Shown: positions 51,580-60,652 of the stretch, one piece after another
Layout of the letters: each line of letters starts with the position of its first letter
Position numbering within the stretch: position 1 is the first letter of the stretch
Assembly: GCA_964464965.1 (NCBI GenBank)
Contig: CAYXHM010000012.1
Coordinates: forward strand, 14,946-78,945
Origin: UBA5543 sp964464965
GTDB taxonomy: Bacteria > Bacteroidota > Bacteroidia > Chitinophagales > Chitinophagaceae
Reading direction: 5' to 3'
Length of the DNA: 64,000 nt
Position numbers and translations under genes: made by a program
Notes under the pieces: generated by a model
Told to the model about the DNA's origin: nothing
What the model saw: only the letters and a program-made list of their open reading frames with translations
Database searches by the model: none

Positions 51580-51610
51580 CAAATATACTCACGTTTAGTT
51601 CACTACCAAA
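51580..51610 (-). promoter_or_regulatory. Promoter of the HU gene
   Basis: On the minus strand TTTG (51610-51607), 19 bp, TATATTTG (51587-51580): exact TTTG-N19-TAnnTTTG. The start codon is at 51532. The rest of 51533-51812 shows no gene. Confidence 0.85.
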
Positions 51611-51812
51611 TATCCTGTATTTTTTTTTACCACCTCAAAGCCTTGCCAGTAGAGGCTTTCCACAGTTTATTCACAAAATTCAACTACAAGTTTTGTAATA
51701 TAACCGCTGTAACCCCTTATAAATCAATACTTTCATCATATTGACAGGAATTTTGCTATCTGCAAATGCCTTACTGGCAAGCCTTTTAGAAAGAAATTGT
51801 AATAAAAATGTA

Positions 51813-52115
51813 TTATACTGCCTGCATTAATGTACGAAAGGCAATAAACTTCTCTTTAAAACGCTCGAGTCCTTTCTCCCTCATGGCGGGTGCATGTTCT
51901 GCTATATACCTGTTATAGTCTTCCATGCTGTTGCAGAAATATTGCGCTGCATAGGTCAATCCATCCTCTTCATCTATATCCAGCAACTGGTACAGCCTTG
52001 AGTCTGCAAACAACCCTGTCTGCATCAGTTCCGGCATATGCTCCTCTTTCATCCACCTCACCCATGCTGCCGCACTATCTTTTTCTACCTTTACCGTTAC
52101 ATTATATAGTACCAT
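51813..52115 (-). CDS. DUF4286 family protein
   Basis: 100 residues. N-terminal MVLYNVTVKVEKDSAAAWVRWMKEEHMPELMQTG split by short segments, followed by LLDIDEEDGLTYAAQYF, the pattern of the DUF4286 (dimeric alpha-beta barrel-like) family. No catalytic residues are obvious. It is 14 bp downstream of rsgA on the same strand, so probably cotranscribed with it. Function unknown. Confidence 0.75.
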   Translation of the reverse strand: MVLYNVTVKVEKDSAAAWVRWMKEEHMPELMQTGLFADSRLYQLLDIDEEDGLTYAAQYFCNSMEDYNRYIAEHAPAMREKGLERFKEKFIAFRTLMQAV

Positions 52116-52129
52116 AGATTATTATTTTC

Positions 52130-53074
52130 TTACCATTTCTTTTCAATGGTATCAAGTATTGTAATATAGTTTGCGTATCGCTCTGTTGCCAGTTGTCCCT
52201 GTATTACCGCCTCCTTTACCGCGCAGCCGGGTTCATTGGTATGCAGGCAATTATTAAACCTGCAGCCTTTCATCAGCAAACGCATCTCGGGGAAATATTG
52301 CGCCAGTTCTTCTTTCTCAAAATCTATCAGGCCAAATTCTTTAACACCGGGCGTGTCTATTATCCTCGCATTACCGGGCATATCAAACATCTCAGCAAAT
52401 GTCGTAGTATGCTGCCCTTTACCACTCCAGTCAGACACCTGTTTTGTTTTCAGTTCTTTACCCGGTATCAGTTGGTTGATCAGTGTGCTTTTACCCACCC
52501 CGGAATGCCCGCTGAACAGTGCCGTATGGCCCCGCAGCCGTAATACTAAAGGAGTGATACTATCGGGTTGCAATGCGCTGATGGGATATACCTGGTAACC
52601 TGCACCTGTATATATATTTATCCAGTCATCCAATGCCGCTTTCTGCTTTGCATTCAGTATGTCTGTTTTATTAATAACAATTATAGCAGGAATATGGTAA
52701 GCCTCTGCTGTGATTAGGAACCTGTCTACAAAACCTGTAGATGTGCGTGGATTAGCTATAGTTGCCATTACAACAGCAACATCCAGGTTTGATGCTACTA
52801 TATGTTTTTGGTTCCTGTTTTGCGGGGAAACGCGCACTATGTAATTATGCCTGGGCATAACGCCCCGTATTATAGCCGTGTTGTCTTCTTCTCTTTCAAT
52901 ATCATATATCACCTGGTCGCCTACCGCTATCGGGTTGCTCGAAGATATTTCTTCGTCAATTTTAAGTTTGCCCTTTACCCTTGCATTCCAAAATGTACCC
53001 TGTTCGTCTTTTATAAGGTACCAACTACCGGTAGATTTATATACCAGGCCTTTCAGTTCGTGCTCGTTACTCAT
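52130..53074 (-). CDS. rsgA: Ribosome small-subunit-dependent GTPase RsgA
   Basis: 314 residues. OB-fold at the N-terminus, then a circularly permuted GTPase domain: the NKTD motif comes first (about 138), then SALQPD, and the P-loop GHSGVGKSTLINQL (about 193) and DTPGVKEFGL later. The C-terminal zinc domain has CRFNNCLHTNEPGC (Cys/His ligands). RsgA helps 30S maturation and is stimulated by the subunit. It overlaps the permease gene upstream by 8 bp. Confidence 0.96.
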   Translation of the reverse strand: MSNEHELKGLVYKSTGSWYLIKDEQGTFWNARVKGKLKIDEEISSSNPIAVGDQVIYDIEREEDNTAIIRGVMPRHNYIVRVSPQNRNQKHIVASNLDVAVVMATIANPRTSTGFVDRFLITAEAYHIPAIIVINKTDILNAKQKAALDDWINIYTGAGYQVYPISALQPDSITPLVLRLRGHTALFSGHSGVGKSTLINQLIPGKELKTKQVSDWSGKGQHTTTFAEMFDMPGNARIIDTPGVKEFGLIDFEKEELAQYFPEMRLLMKGCRFNNCLHTNEPGCAVKEAVIQGQLATERYANYITILDTIEKKW

Positions 53075-54314
53075 ATCTCAATGCTACTATAGGGTCCAAT
53101 CTTGAAGCTTTGAGCGCAGGATAAATTCCTGATACCACACCTACTACAGTACAAAGGGTCATACCCATAATAGCCCAGCCCCAGGGCACTATAAAGGGTG
53201 TTTTAAATATGATAGAAAAAATATTACCTATTAATATACCCAGTATTATTCCTGTTACTCCGCCTATCAAACTTATCAGTATCGACTCTGTAAGAAACTG
53301 CTGCTTGATGCTGGAAGCCCTTGCCCCCAGAGCTTTATTGATGCCTATCTCCCTGGTACGTTCTGCTACAGATACAAGCATAATGTTCATCAGGCCTATT
53401 ACAGACCCCAAAAGCGTAATCATGCCAATAAACAATGCAGCTATGCTAATAATGCTAATGCTTTCTAAGAGCATAGTTGCAAGACTGTCATTCTGCTGTA
53501 TGGTAAAATCGCTTTCCATACCTACCGGCACCTTTCTTATCACCCTGAACAGCCCTTCAGCTTCTTGTGCGGCCATTTCCTTTTGCGATACATCTGTCAC
53601 CATTACATTCAGCACAAAGGATTCGTCCCCGGTATCATAAACCCTGCGGGCATTTTCAAGCGGCATAAACACGATATTATCCGCATTCATCATCATGCTG
53701 CCGCCTTTTTCTTCGGCAATGCCTACGACGGTATATTTCAAATCGCCTATAGATACCGTTTTACCTACCACGTTGGCAAAGCCCTCGCCAAACAATGTCT
53801 TGGCAACACCATATCCCAAAATGCAAACAGTGTTACCAAATTCTAATTCAGTTTGTGAAAATCCCCGGCCTGCCTCCAGTTTCGTATCAGAAATCACCAG
53901 GTACTTATCATCTATACCCATGGTATTGATGTTAGGGTTGGTCTTTACAGATGCATATTTAACTGTGGCAGTACCACTGCCCGACATAGACATACTGATA
54001 TCTGACGGAAATGAAAATCTTTCTTTAAAGGCACGGGCTTCCATGTAGGAAATATTCTTACCCTCGCGCCTGCTAAAATGCAGTCCACCTTTCCCTTTCT
54101 TTTGCTTAATGATATCACCCGTTATCTGGAAGCTGTTAGACCCCATAGCGCTGAAGCTGGAATATACACCGGCCTTCATCACTTCTATAGATGTAAGTAT
54201 GCCAATAAGCGCAGTGATACCCAGGGCTATGATAGCAATCGTAATTGCAGAGCGCAACCTGTTGCCGCGTATAGCACGGTAGGCAAGATTAAGATTAAAC
54301 AGTAGCCTGGTCAT
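53067..54314 (-). CDS. MacB/FtsX-family ABC transporter permease
   Basis: 415 residues. One N-terminal helix (AITIAIIALGITALIGILTS), a large periplasmic domain with the MacB core (GRGFSQTELEFGNTVCILG...VVGIAEEKGGSM), and three C-terminal helices with the typical VAERTREIGINKALGA motif between them. The matching ATPase gene is not seen nearby, so it may act with a partner coded elsewhere. Export of lipoproteins, lipids or small molecules is the family role; the substrate is unknown. Overlaps rsgA by 8 bp. Confidence 0.88.
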   Translation of the reverse strand: MTRLLFNLNLAYRAIRGNRLRSAITIAIIALGITALIGILTSIEVMKAGVYSSFSAMGSNSFQITGDIIKQKKGKGGLHFSRREGKNISYMEARAFKERFSFPSDISMSMSGSGTATVKYASVKTNPNINTMGIDDKYLVISDTKLEAGRGFSQTELEFGNTVCILGYGVAKTLFGEGFANVVGKTVSIGDLKYTVVGIAEEKGGSMMMNADNIVFMPLENARRVYDTGDESFVLNVMVTDVSQKEMAAQEAEGLFRVIRKVPVGMESDFTIQQNDSLATMLLESISIISIAALFIGMITLLGSVIGLMNIMLVSVAERTREIGINKALGARASSIKQQFLTESILISLIGGVTGIILGILIGNIFSIIFKTPFIVPWGWAIMGMTLCTVVGVVSGIYPALKASRLDPIVALRYE

Positions 54315-54383
54315 GTCTTTTTTACAAATACAGTATTCCCGGCAATAGCAACAGCAGGCAATATGTATGTTCTAAAATTAAGA

Positions 54384-54415
54384 AAACCGCTGCATATATT
54401 GATATACAGCGGTTT
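54384..54415 (-). terminator. Intrinsic terminator of atpG
   Basis: Nine-bp stem aaaccgctg / cagcggttt extended by an imperfect inner stem (atat/atat with one mismatch) and a 4-nt loop; on the minus strand followed by a T-containing tail. Located 21 bp past the atpG stop. Confidence 0.7.
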
Positions 54416-54435
54416 GGGTATCTTTTCATATTTTA

Positions 54436-55320
54436 TTATCCCTGCAATGCAGCAGCTCCGCTCACAATCTCTGTAAGCTCTGTAGTAATAGCTGCCTGGC
54501 GGGCACGGTTGTAAGATATTTTCAGCGAACGCAGCAGTTCATTTGCATTCTCACTTGCCTTATCCATCGCCGTCATACGTGCACCATGTTCAGATGCGTT
54601 GGCATCCAGCATAGCTTTATACACCTGTGTATTTAGTATTTTAGGCATCAGTTCTTTTATCAGCACCTCTACAGATGGCTCAAATATATAATCAGCCTTT
54701 GTTTTGTTGTCTTCTGTATTTTCTACTCTTGGTATAGGCAGGTATGCTTCAGCAACAAACTCCTGGGTAGCGGCATTTTTAAACTTGCTATATACCAGTT
54801 CTACCCTGTCATATTCTTTTCTTATAAACGCTTCCTGCGCATATATGGCTGCCCTGCGCACATTGTCAAAACTCATGTCGGCAAACATGCCCCAGTATGC
54901 ATCTACCAGCGGGAAGTTGTATTTTGTAAAGTATTCAAATGCCTTTTTACCAATCGGCAATATGGTAACATTGCCTTTGGCATGTTGTTCAGGATATTTA
55001 TCCGCTATAGATTTGCGGGCTGCTTTTATAACATTGGCATTATAACCACCACACAAACCACGGTCGCTGGTAATGACAATCAGTAACACACGCTCTACAT
55101 TACGCTCATCAGCCAGTGACAAGTCCACATCGCCACTTGTATTGCTCACTATATTGCTTAACATGTCCTGCAGCTTTTCAGCATATGGACGCATCTGAAC
55201 AATGGCATCTGTAGCGCGGCGCAGTTTTGCGGCACTTACCATCTTCATAGCTTTTGTTATCTGCTGGGTAGATGTTACTGATTTTATGCGGTTACGTACC
55301 TCTTTAAGCTGTCCTGACAT
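54436..55320 (-). CDS. atpG: ATP synthase F1 gamma subunit
   Basis: 294 residues. Central rotor shaft of F-type ATP synthase. N-terminal MSGQLKEVRNRIKSVTSTQQITKAMKMVS split by short blocks, internal VLLIVITSDRGLCGGYNANVIK, and C-terminal ASEHGARMTAMDKASENANEL with SYNRARQAAITTELTEIVSGA, the region in contact with the alpha/beta ring. It stands alone with its own terminator, and pyk is divergent 230 bp away, so atpG is separated from the other atp genes, whose usual order is ...atpH-atpA-atpG. Confidence 0.96.
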   Translation of the reverse strand: MSGQLKEVRNRIKSVTSTQQITKAMKMVSAAKLRRATDAIVQMRPYAEKLQDMLSNIVSNTSGDVDLSLADERNVERVLLIVITSDRGLCGGYNANVIKAARKSIADKYPEQHAKGNVTILPIGKKAFEYFTKYNFPLVDAYWGMFADMSFDNVRRAAIYAQEAFIRKEYDRVELVYSKFKNAATQEFVAEAYLPIPRVENTEDNKTKADYIFEPSVEVLIKELMPKILNTQVYKAMLDANASEHGARMTAMDKASENANELLRSLKISYNRARQAAITTELTEIVSGAAALQG

Positions 55321-55353
55321 ATTAAATACGAATATAAATATCTAAACTGGGCG

Positions 55354-55361
55354 CAAAAGTA
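55354..55361 (-). promoter_or_regulatory. Candidate -7 element for atpG
   Basis: TACTTTTG on the minus strand, 33 bp upstream of the atpG ATG, matching TAnnTTTG. No good -33 partner was found. Confidence 0.45.
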
Positions 55362-55565
55362 CGACAAAAAATGTGTCATTCATTAACCGCATTAGGAAAA
55401 AGTTATGTTTCACAACATGCCGGTATTAACATATTGTAAAACAGCATGTTAGGCACCATTACATATTAGTATCTCCACCGTATTATGCTTAACTTAGCAG
55501 CACTTACGGCAGTGCAGGCATCCGCACATAGTCGAAAATAAAATAACATATTGAAATTCAAGCAA

Positions 55566-57005
55566 ATGATAGGAACAGACGGAAAGCTGCACAAAACAAA
55601 GGTAATAGCAACGGTAGGCCCCGCCTGCAATACATATGAAAAATTACTGGCGCTGACTGAAGCAGGTGTAAATGTATTCCGGCTCAACTTTTCGCATGGC
55701 ACCCATGCCGAACATAAAGAGGTGATAGAGCACATCAAACGTATCAATCATGATTTTCCTTTCAACATAGCTATACTGGCAGACCTGCAGGGCCCGAAAT
55801 TAAGAGTAGGTGATATAATAGATAATGCCCTGGAGTTGAACGAGGGTGATGAAATATTTTTTACCAATGAAAAGGTACTGGGCACACGCAGCAATATATA
55901 CATCTCTTACCCGAATTTTTACAGGGATGTACGTATAGGTGAAACTATACTGCTGGACGATGGGAAGATAGAAGTGCTGATAATAGAGGTAACCGCAGAT
56001 AACAGGGTGAAAGGGAAAGTAACGCTGCCTGGCATACTATCATCTAAAAAAGGTGTGAACCTGCCCAATACCAGCATATCCCTACCTTCTTTATCAGAAA
56101 AAGACCTGGCCGACCTTGATTTTATCATAGGAGAAGATATAAGTTGGGTAGCATTATCATTTGTGCGCAAGCCGGAAGACATCCATGCCCTGCGGCAAAT
56201 ATTAAAAGAGCGCAACAGCCATACTAAAATTATTGCAAAAATAGAGAAGCCGGAGGCCCTGGTACACCTGCGCGAGATAATACTGGCCAGCGATGCCGTA
56301 ATGGTAGCCCGTGGCGATTTGGGTGTTGAACTGCCACTTGAGCAGATACCCATGATCCAGAAAAACATCATACGCAAGTGCATACACAGGGCTAAACCTG
56401 TAATTATAGCCACGCAGATGATGGAAAGTATGATAGACCGCACCCGCCCTAACCGCAGCGAAATAACAGACGTTGCCAACGCAGTGCTGGAAGGCGCAGA
56501 TGCTGTAATGCTGAGTGGAGAAACTGCTATGGGCAAGTTTCCTGTGCAGGTGGTAGAAACAATGGTAAGTATCATAAACGAAGTAGAAAAAGAAGAAATG
56601 GTGTACAACCGCAATCTTACACCGCAGCCTCACTCACCCTCTTTCTTAAGCGATGCATTGTGTTACAACGCATGTGAAATAGCCAAGGACGTTAAAGCAA
56701 ACGCACTGATAGGCATGACACAATCTGGCTATACAGGGTTTATGCTGGCTAGTTTCAGGCCGCGTTCTCCATTATATATTTTCACAAAAACACAGTCTTT
56801 GGTCAACCAACTCAGCCTTAGTTGGGGTGTACAGGCCTTTTTCTATGAAAATGAATACAGCCTGGATGATATTTTTGCGGACCAGCTACGGATACTGAAA
56901 GAGAAAGGCCTGTTAAACATAGAAGATGTTGTGGTGAGTACCGGCAGCATTCCTGTGCAGGAACACCTGCCTACCAATATGCTGAAGGTATGGCGGGTAT
57001 CATAA
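55566..57005 (+). CDS. pyk: Pyruvate kinase
   Basis: 479 residues from the ATG at 55566; a TTG at 55551 would add five residues and cannot be ruled out. Converts phosphoenolpyruvate and ADP to pyruvate and ATP in glycolysis. Signature blocks: KVIATVGPA, VFRLNFSHGTHAEH, ILADLQGPKLRVG, the catalytic IAKIEKPEAL, VMVARGDLGVELP, ATQMMESM and MLSGETAMG. Length and motifs are those of a normal enzyme. Divergent from atpG. Confidence 0.96.
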   Translation: MIGTDGKLHKTKVIATVGPACNTYEKLLALTEAGVNVFRLNFSHGTHAEHKEVIEHIKRINHDFPFNIAILADLQGPKLRVGDIIDNALELNEGDEIFFTNEKVLGTRSNIYISYPNFYRDVRIGETILLDDGKIEVLIIEVTADNRVKGKVTLPGILSSKKGVNLPNTSISLPSLSEKDLADLDFIIGEDISWVALSFVRKPEDIHALRQILKERNSHTKIIAKIEKPEALVHLREIILASDAVMVARGDLGVELPLEQIPMIQKNIIRKCIHRAKPVIIATQMMESMIDRTRPNRSEITDVANAVLEGADAVMLSGETAMGKFPVQVVETMVSIINEVEKEEMVYNRNLTPQPHSPSFLSDALCYNACEIAKDVKANALIGMTQSGYTGFMLASFRPRSPLYIFTKTQSLVNQLSLSWGVQAFFYENEYSLDDIFADQLRILKEKGLLNIEDVVVSTGSIPVQEHLPTNMLKVWRVS

Positions 57006-57065
57006 GTCCCCCTGCTTTCCTGAACTATTTGATTTGCTGATTCGTTATAAAAAAACACGTATGCG

Positions 57066-57653
57066 ATGAGAATATTTATCATTACGGTTTTATGTATGGT
57101 TCACCTGCACATACTTGCACAGGATGTAGATTTTAAGCTACTGAACAACAGCCGTATCCAAACTAATAAGACAGGCATGATAGTCCTGGGCTCCTGGGGT
57201 GCGGCAAACGTCGCCGGAGGATTAGCCGGCTATGCCATAGCAGATAATGCTGAATGGAAATCATTTCATGGAATGAATGCCGTATGGGGTGCTGTAAATG
57301 GCTTGATAGCCGTAGGCGGATACATGGGAACAAAAAGAGAACTGGCACTCAACTACAGCATGGACCAAGCATACGACAAATACAAATCGTCTAAAAGGCT
57401 CTATCTCATCAACGCCGGATTGGATGTGCTCTATATAGGCACAGGTGCAGCATTAATGGCGTATGCACCCGGTTTCAACAAACCGCAAATGTGGTCGGGG
57501 TTCGGTAAATCCATTGCATTTCAGGGCGTTGCATTGCTCGTGTTCGATGGCGTGATGTTTGGCGTCCACCAGGGGAAAAACAAGAAGTGGATAAAAGCAA
57601 TAGGCGGTCTGGGCATGACGGGTGATGGTATCGGCTATATTTACAGGTTCTGA
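57066..57653 (+). CDS. Membrane protein, DUF6992-like
   Basis: 195 residues. A signal-peptide-like start (IFIITVLCMVHLHILAQ) and four hydrophobic segments at about 36-58, 74-92, 115-138 and 152-170 with Gly-rich interiors (VLGSWGAANVAGGLAGYAIA, LIAVGGYMGTKRELAL, GTGAALMAYAPG). I place it tentatively in the DUF6992 group of Bacteroidota membrane proteins; nothing about activity can be read. It follows pyk after 60 bp on the same strand and ends 8 bp from the convergent aminotransferase. Confidence 0.6.
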   Translation: MRIFIITVLCMVHLHILAQDVDFKLLNNSRIQTNKTGMIVLGSWGAANVAGGLAGYAIADNAEWKSFHGMNAVWGAVNGLIAVGGYMGTKRELALNYSMDQAYDKYKSSKRLYLINAGLDVLYIGTGAALMAYAPGFNKPQMWSGFGKSIAFQGVALLVFDGVMFGVHQGKNKKWIKAIGGLGMTGDGIGYIYRF

Positions 57654-57661
57654 TACCAACA

Positions 57662-58942
57662 TTATTTCAAGGCTATCTTTATTTCTCTCATCAATGCATC
57701 TATCTCATCCTTATTGTTATAAATATGGGTAGATATTCTCACACAGTTCATACTGTTTTCCGTTACAGATCTTATCCTTATTTTTTTTCTGTAACATTTA
57801 CTGAAAAAATCCTCTATTTCAACTCCTTTTATCCTGAAACTATTTATACCTCCAAATGAAATGTCCTCAGTAGGTGTCAGTAGTTCTACTGCATTGCCCA
57901 TGGATAATAACTTCTGTTGCAGATACCTGCTCAAATATTTCACCCTTGCATAAGTATTTTCCATCCCAATGGTGCTCATAAAAGCTACGGAAGCTTTCAC
58001 GCCTTCAGACAATGCGAGGGACTGTGTACCACCGAAATACCTATGTGCTGTATCCGCATATGGTGGCATATACCCGGCGTTATCTGCCATGTCCCATTTG
58101 TCTGTCGTACTGCCGCCACCAACAAAGTATGGCTGCAATACACTACCAAATTCAGCCCTCACGTATAAAAAGCCGGTACCCTTTGGGCCCAGCATCCACT
58201 TATGGCAACAACTGGCATAGGTATCGCAGCCCATATCATGCAGGTTCACGGGCATCATGCCGGGGCCATGCGCACCATCTATACAGCTATATATTCCTTT
58301 ATCTTTAGCCAGCCTGCATATTTCCTTTACAGGTAGCACCTGCCCTTGTGTACAGGGCATATGTGGTATGGCTATTACCCTGGTCTTCCGGGTAATTACA
58401 GAAGCAATCCTTTCAAGCGTTTCTTCGGCAGTGGGTGCCGGGGTAAATGTTTTAAGAATAATGCCGTGAAGCTTTTGCCTGTTCAGCCAGGGTAACGCAC
58501 CACCCACGTGTTCCTGGTCTGTCATAATAACCTCGTCGCCTTTGCTTAGCGGTAAACCCCAGCAAACAATATTATTACCCTCGGTTACATTATGCGTCAG
58601 GACCATTTCGTTTTTATGAGCGCTCACAAACGATGCTATCGCTTCTAAACATTCTTCATAATCACCATAATCTCCCTGTTCGTCACTTTGCATTATGCCT
58701 TTGTGTATCGCGTCTATAACAGGGTATGGAGAAGGGCCCATTGTCCCGTTGTTCAGGTAAGTCCATTCGTTGGACAGTGGGAATAATTGCCTTACATTTT
58801 TCCAGTAAGCTTCATCGTCAGGTCTTACTGTTTTACTGTTTGCTTTTAGCTGCTGCATAGTAGTCATCACATCCAACTCTGAAATTGAACATGTAGCTAA
58901 GAAAGAAGCGGACCGCAAAAAATTCCTCCGATTAAAATTCAT
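57662..58942 (-). CDS. Class V PLP-dependent aminotransferase with Tat-like signal
   Basis: 426 residues. N-terminus MNFNRRNFLRSASFLATCS has the twin-arginine pattern RRxFL, suggesting Tat export of the folded PLP enzyme. The catalytic domain is of the isopenicillin-N-epimerase/cysteine-desulfurase-like class V group: THNVTEGNNIV (phosphate binding), DGAHGPGMMP (pyridine-ring Asp), and the PLP-lysine in CHKWMLGPKGTGFLYV. Several Bacteroidota class V enzymes of this type are predicted periplasmic; substrate and direction are unknown. Convergent with the membrane protein at 57653 with 8 bp between. Confidence 0.83.
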   Translation of the reverse strand: MNFNRRNFLRSASFLATCSISELDVMTTMQQLKANSKTVRPDDEAYWKNVRQLFPLSNEWTYLNNGTMGPSPYPVIDAIHKGIMQSDEQGDYGDYEECLEAIASFVSAHKNEMVLTHNVTEGNNIVCWGLPLSKGDEVIMTDQEHVGGALPWLNRQKLHGIILKTFTPAPTAEETLERIASVITRKTRVIAIPHMPCTQGQVLPVKEICRLAKDKGIYSCIDGAHGPGMMPVNLHDMGCDTYASCCHKWMLGPKGTGFLYVRAEFGSVLQPYFVGGGSTTDKWDMADNAGYMPPYADTAHRYFGGTQSLALSEGVKASVAFMSTIGMENTYARVKYLSRYLQQKLLSMGNAVELLTPTEDISFGGINSFRIKGVEIEDFFSKCYRKKIRIRSVTENSMNCVRISTHIYNNKDEIDALMREIKIALK

Positions 58943-59216
58943 AGGGTGGTAATTAAGCAGACAATATAGAGAAAATAAAAAAAATATGTCTCGTTATACT
59001 GAAATGTATATATATCATATTAGTATAGAAAGCATATTACTGACCAGTAAGCTCAGCAGCGTAAATCCGGATGAGCTATGCTCACCTAAAGATGGGATAG
59101 ATACTATAAAAGGCAATGCAGGTGATAAAAAATTCCGCATGACTACAAGAGAAGCAAACACCGCGATGCGTCTACTCTTTAACAAAATCCTTATTATATA
59201 CCAATATAAAACGTCA

Positions 59217-59684
59217 CTATTTTGCTCTTATCAGCGCGTAATGATACCCATCTACAAAGTTATCAGACAGCCTGAGGGTATCATGGTATATACTTTCAAC
59301 CTTCCATTGCACAATGCCGGATATAACATAGGTGGAATCGCCTGTGAAAATATCCCTGGCCTTCAGCCATTTGTATGGTGCCTCGCTGATTTCCCCTCCT
59401 GCTTCTGTTATCATTGTACCGTTATTGGCCAGCGTGTAGTAGGTATCGTCAAATTTATTCAGGTCTTTCCCCGTCATGCCGCCAGTTGAATACACCAGCT
59501 TCCAGCGCTGTACGGCAGTGTGCTTTATAATAACATCCAGCGGCTTGTTATACAATTCAATATCATGTGCAATTACAGGAGCAATTACCTCTGCGTTTAC
59601 AGCATTGGTCGTTTTCTTTTGTGTTTTGCAGGCAGACCATAGCAGTACTGCAAATAGTACAGTAGTTGTAATACTAAGTTTCAT
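59217..59684 (-). CDS. Lipoprotein, unknown (META/DUF-like beta domain)
   Basis: 155 residues. Lipoprotein signal MKLSITTTVLFAVLLWSAC, followed by KTQKK. The C-terminal 110 residues (IKHTAVQRWKLVYSTGGMTG...GTMITEAGG..IFTGDSTYVISGIVQ) look like a small beta-barrel of lipocalin type, with the start W-K-L-V-Y and a later W-K-V-E-S. No catalytic residue stands out. It is downstream of xerD on the same strand with a 44-bp gap and upstream of the aminotransferase by 274 bp. That 274-bp gap shows no convincing gene. Confidence 0.7.
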   Translation of the reverse strand: MKLSITTTVLFAVLLWSACKTQKKTTNAVNAEVIAPVIAHDIELYNKPLDVIIKHTAVQRWKLVYSTGGMTGKDLNKFDDTYYTLANNGTMITEAGGEISEAPYKWLKARDIFTGDSTYVISGIVQWKVESIYHDTLRLSDNFVDGYHYALIRAK

Positions 59685-59728
59685 AAAGGGGGATTAACTC
59701 AGGTAAAAGTAAACAATAGATCGGCGAA

Positions 59729-60652
59729 CTACCCACCAAAACGCGGATGATATTTTTCAAGTGTCTGCCGCAGGTAAGATCTGTCCAGGTGTGTGTAGAT
59801 TTCTGTAGTGGTAATGCTCTTGTGCCCCAGCATCTCTTGTACAGCGCGCAGGTCTGCACCGGCTTCTACCAGGTGTGTGGCAAAAGAGTGTCTTAGTGTA
59901 TGCGGGTGTACGTTTTTATTAATGCCGCTTTTCGCCACCAGGTTTTTCAGTATCGTAAATACCATTACGCGTGACAACTGCCCACCACGCCTGTTTAAAA
60001 ACAGTATGTCTTCGCTGCCTTTTTTTATTACGGCATGGTGCACCCGTACATGTTCCCTGTATAGTTTTATTTGCTTTACAGCTTCACCGCCTATAGGCAC
60101 CAGTCTTTCTTTATTGCCTTTACCTATCACCCTTACAAAACCCACATCAAGGTACAGGTTAGACATCTGCAAGCCTGTCAGTTCACTTACGCGCAGGCCA
60201 CAGCTATACATTGTTTCCAGCATAGCACGGTTGCGTTGTCCTTCAGCCGTGCTATGGTCTATAGCGCTAAATAACGTTTCTATTTCTTCTACTGCCAGGT
60301 GGACGGGCAGCTTGCGTGACAGCTTAGGTGCTTCCAGCAGTTCTGTCGGGTCCGATGTGGTCACTTCTTCAAGCAACAGGTAGCGAAAAAATGCTTTTAC
60401 ACCACTTAATACCCTTGCCTGTGTATGTGCTGTCAGCTCAAGCTCATTAATATGCGTCAGGAAGTCCTGTAGATGCTGATGGTTAATGCTTGTTATGTTG
60501 GTATTGCTCTCCAGGCTGTAAATGTATTCACCCAGCATATCCGCATCGTGCAGGTAGGCCATCACGGTGTTTTCAGAAAGTGAGCGCTCTACCTGCAAGT
60601 ATGCCTTAAAGCCTTTTATATATGCTGGCCATACACTGTATTCTTTACTCAT
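59729..60652 (-). CDS. xerD: Site-specific tyrosine recombinase XerD
   Basis: 307 residues, the normal Xer length. N-terminal SAM-like DNA-binding domain (FKAYLQVERSLSENTVMAYLHD), then the catalytic domain with Arg in SCGLRVSEL, Lys in GKGNKERLVPI, HTLRHSFATHL, His in LGHKSITTTEIYTHLD and the nucleophile Tyr in that block. XerD with XerC resolves chromosome dimers at dif. It overlaps the MarR gene upstream by 8 bp. Adjacent aroQ is divergent, a neighbourhood I recall from other Bacteroidota. Confidence 0.93.
   Translation of the reverse strand: MSKEYSVWPAYIKGFKAYLQVERSLSENTVMAYLHDADMLGEYIYSLESNTNITSINHQHLQDFLTHINELELTAHTQARVLSGVKAFFRYLLLEEVTTSDPTELLEAPKLSRKLPVHLAVEEIETLFSAIDHSTAEGQRNRAMLETMYSCGLRVSELTGLQMSNLYLDVGFVRVIGKGNKERLVPIGGEAVKQIKLYREHVRVHHAVIKKGSEDILFLNRRGGQLSRVMVFTILKNLVAKSGINKNVHPHTLRHSFATHLVEAGADLRAVQEMLGHKSITTTEIYTHLDRSYLRQTLEKYHPRFGG

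Noticed and set aside
58986..59489. 167-codon plus-strand frame
   Set aside because: Its second half is antisense to the clear lipoprotein gene at 59217-59684 and the first half has no motif.
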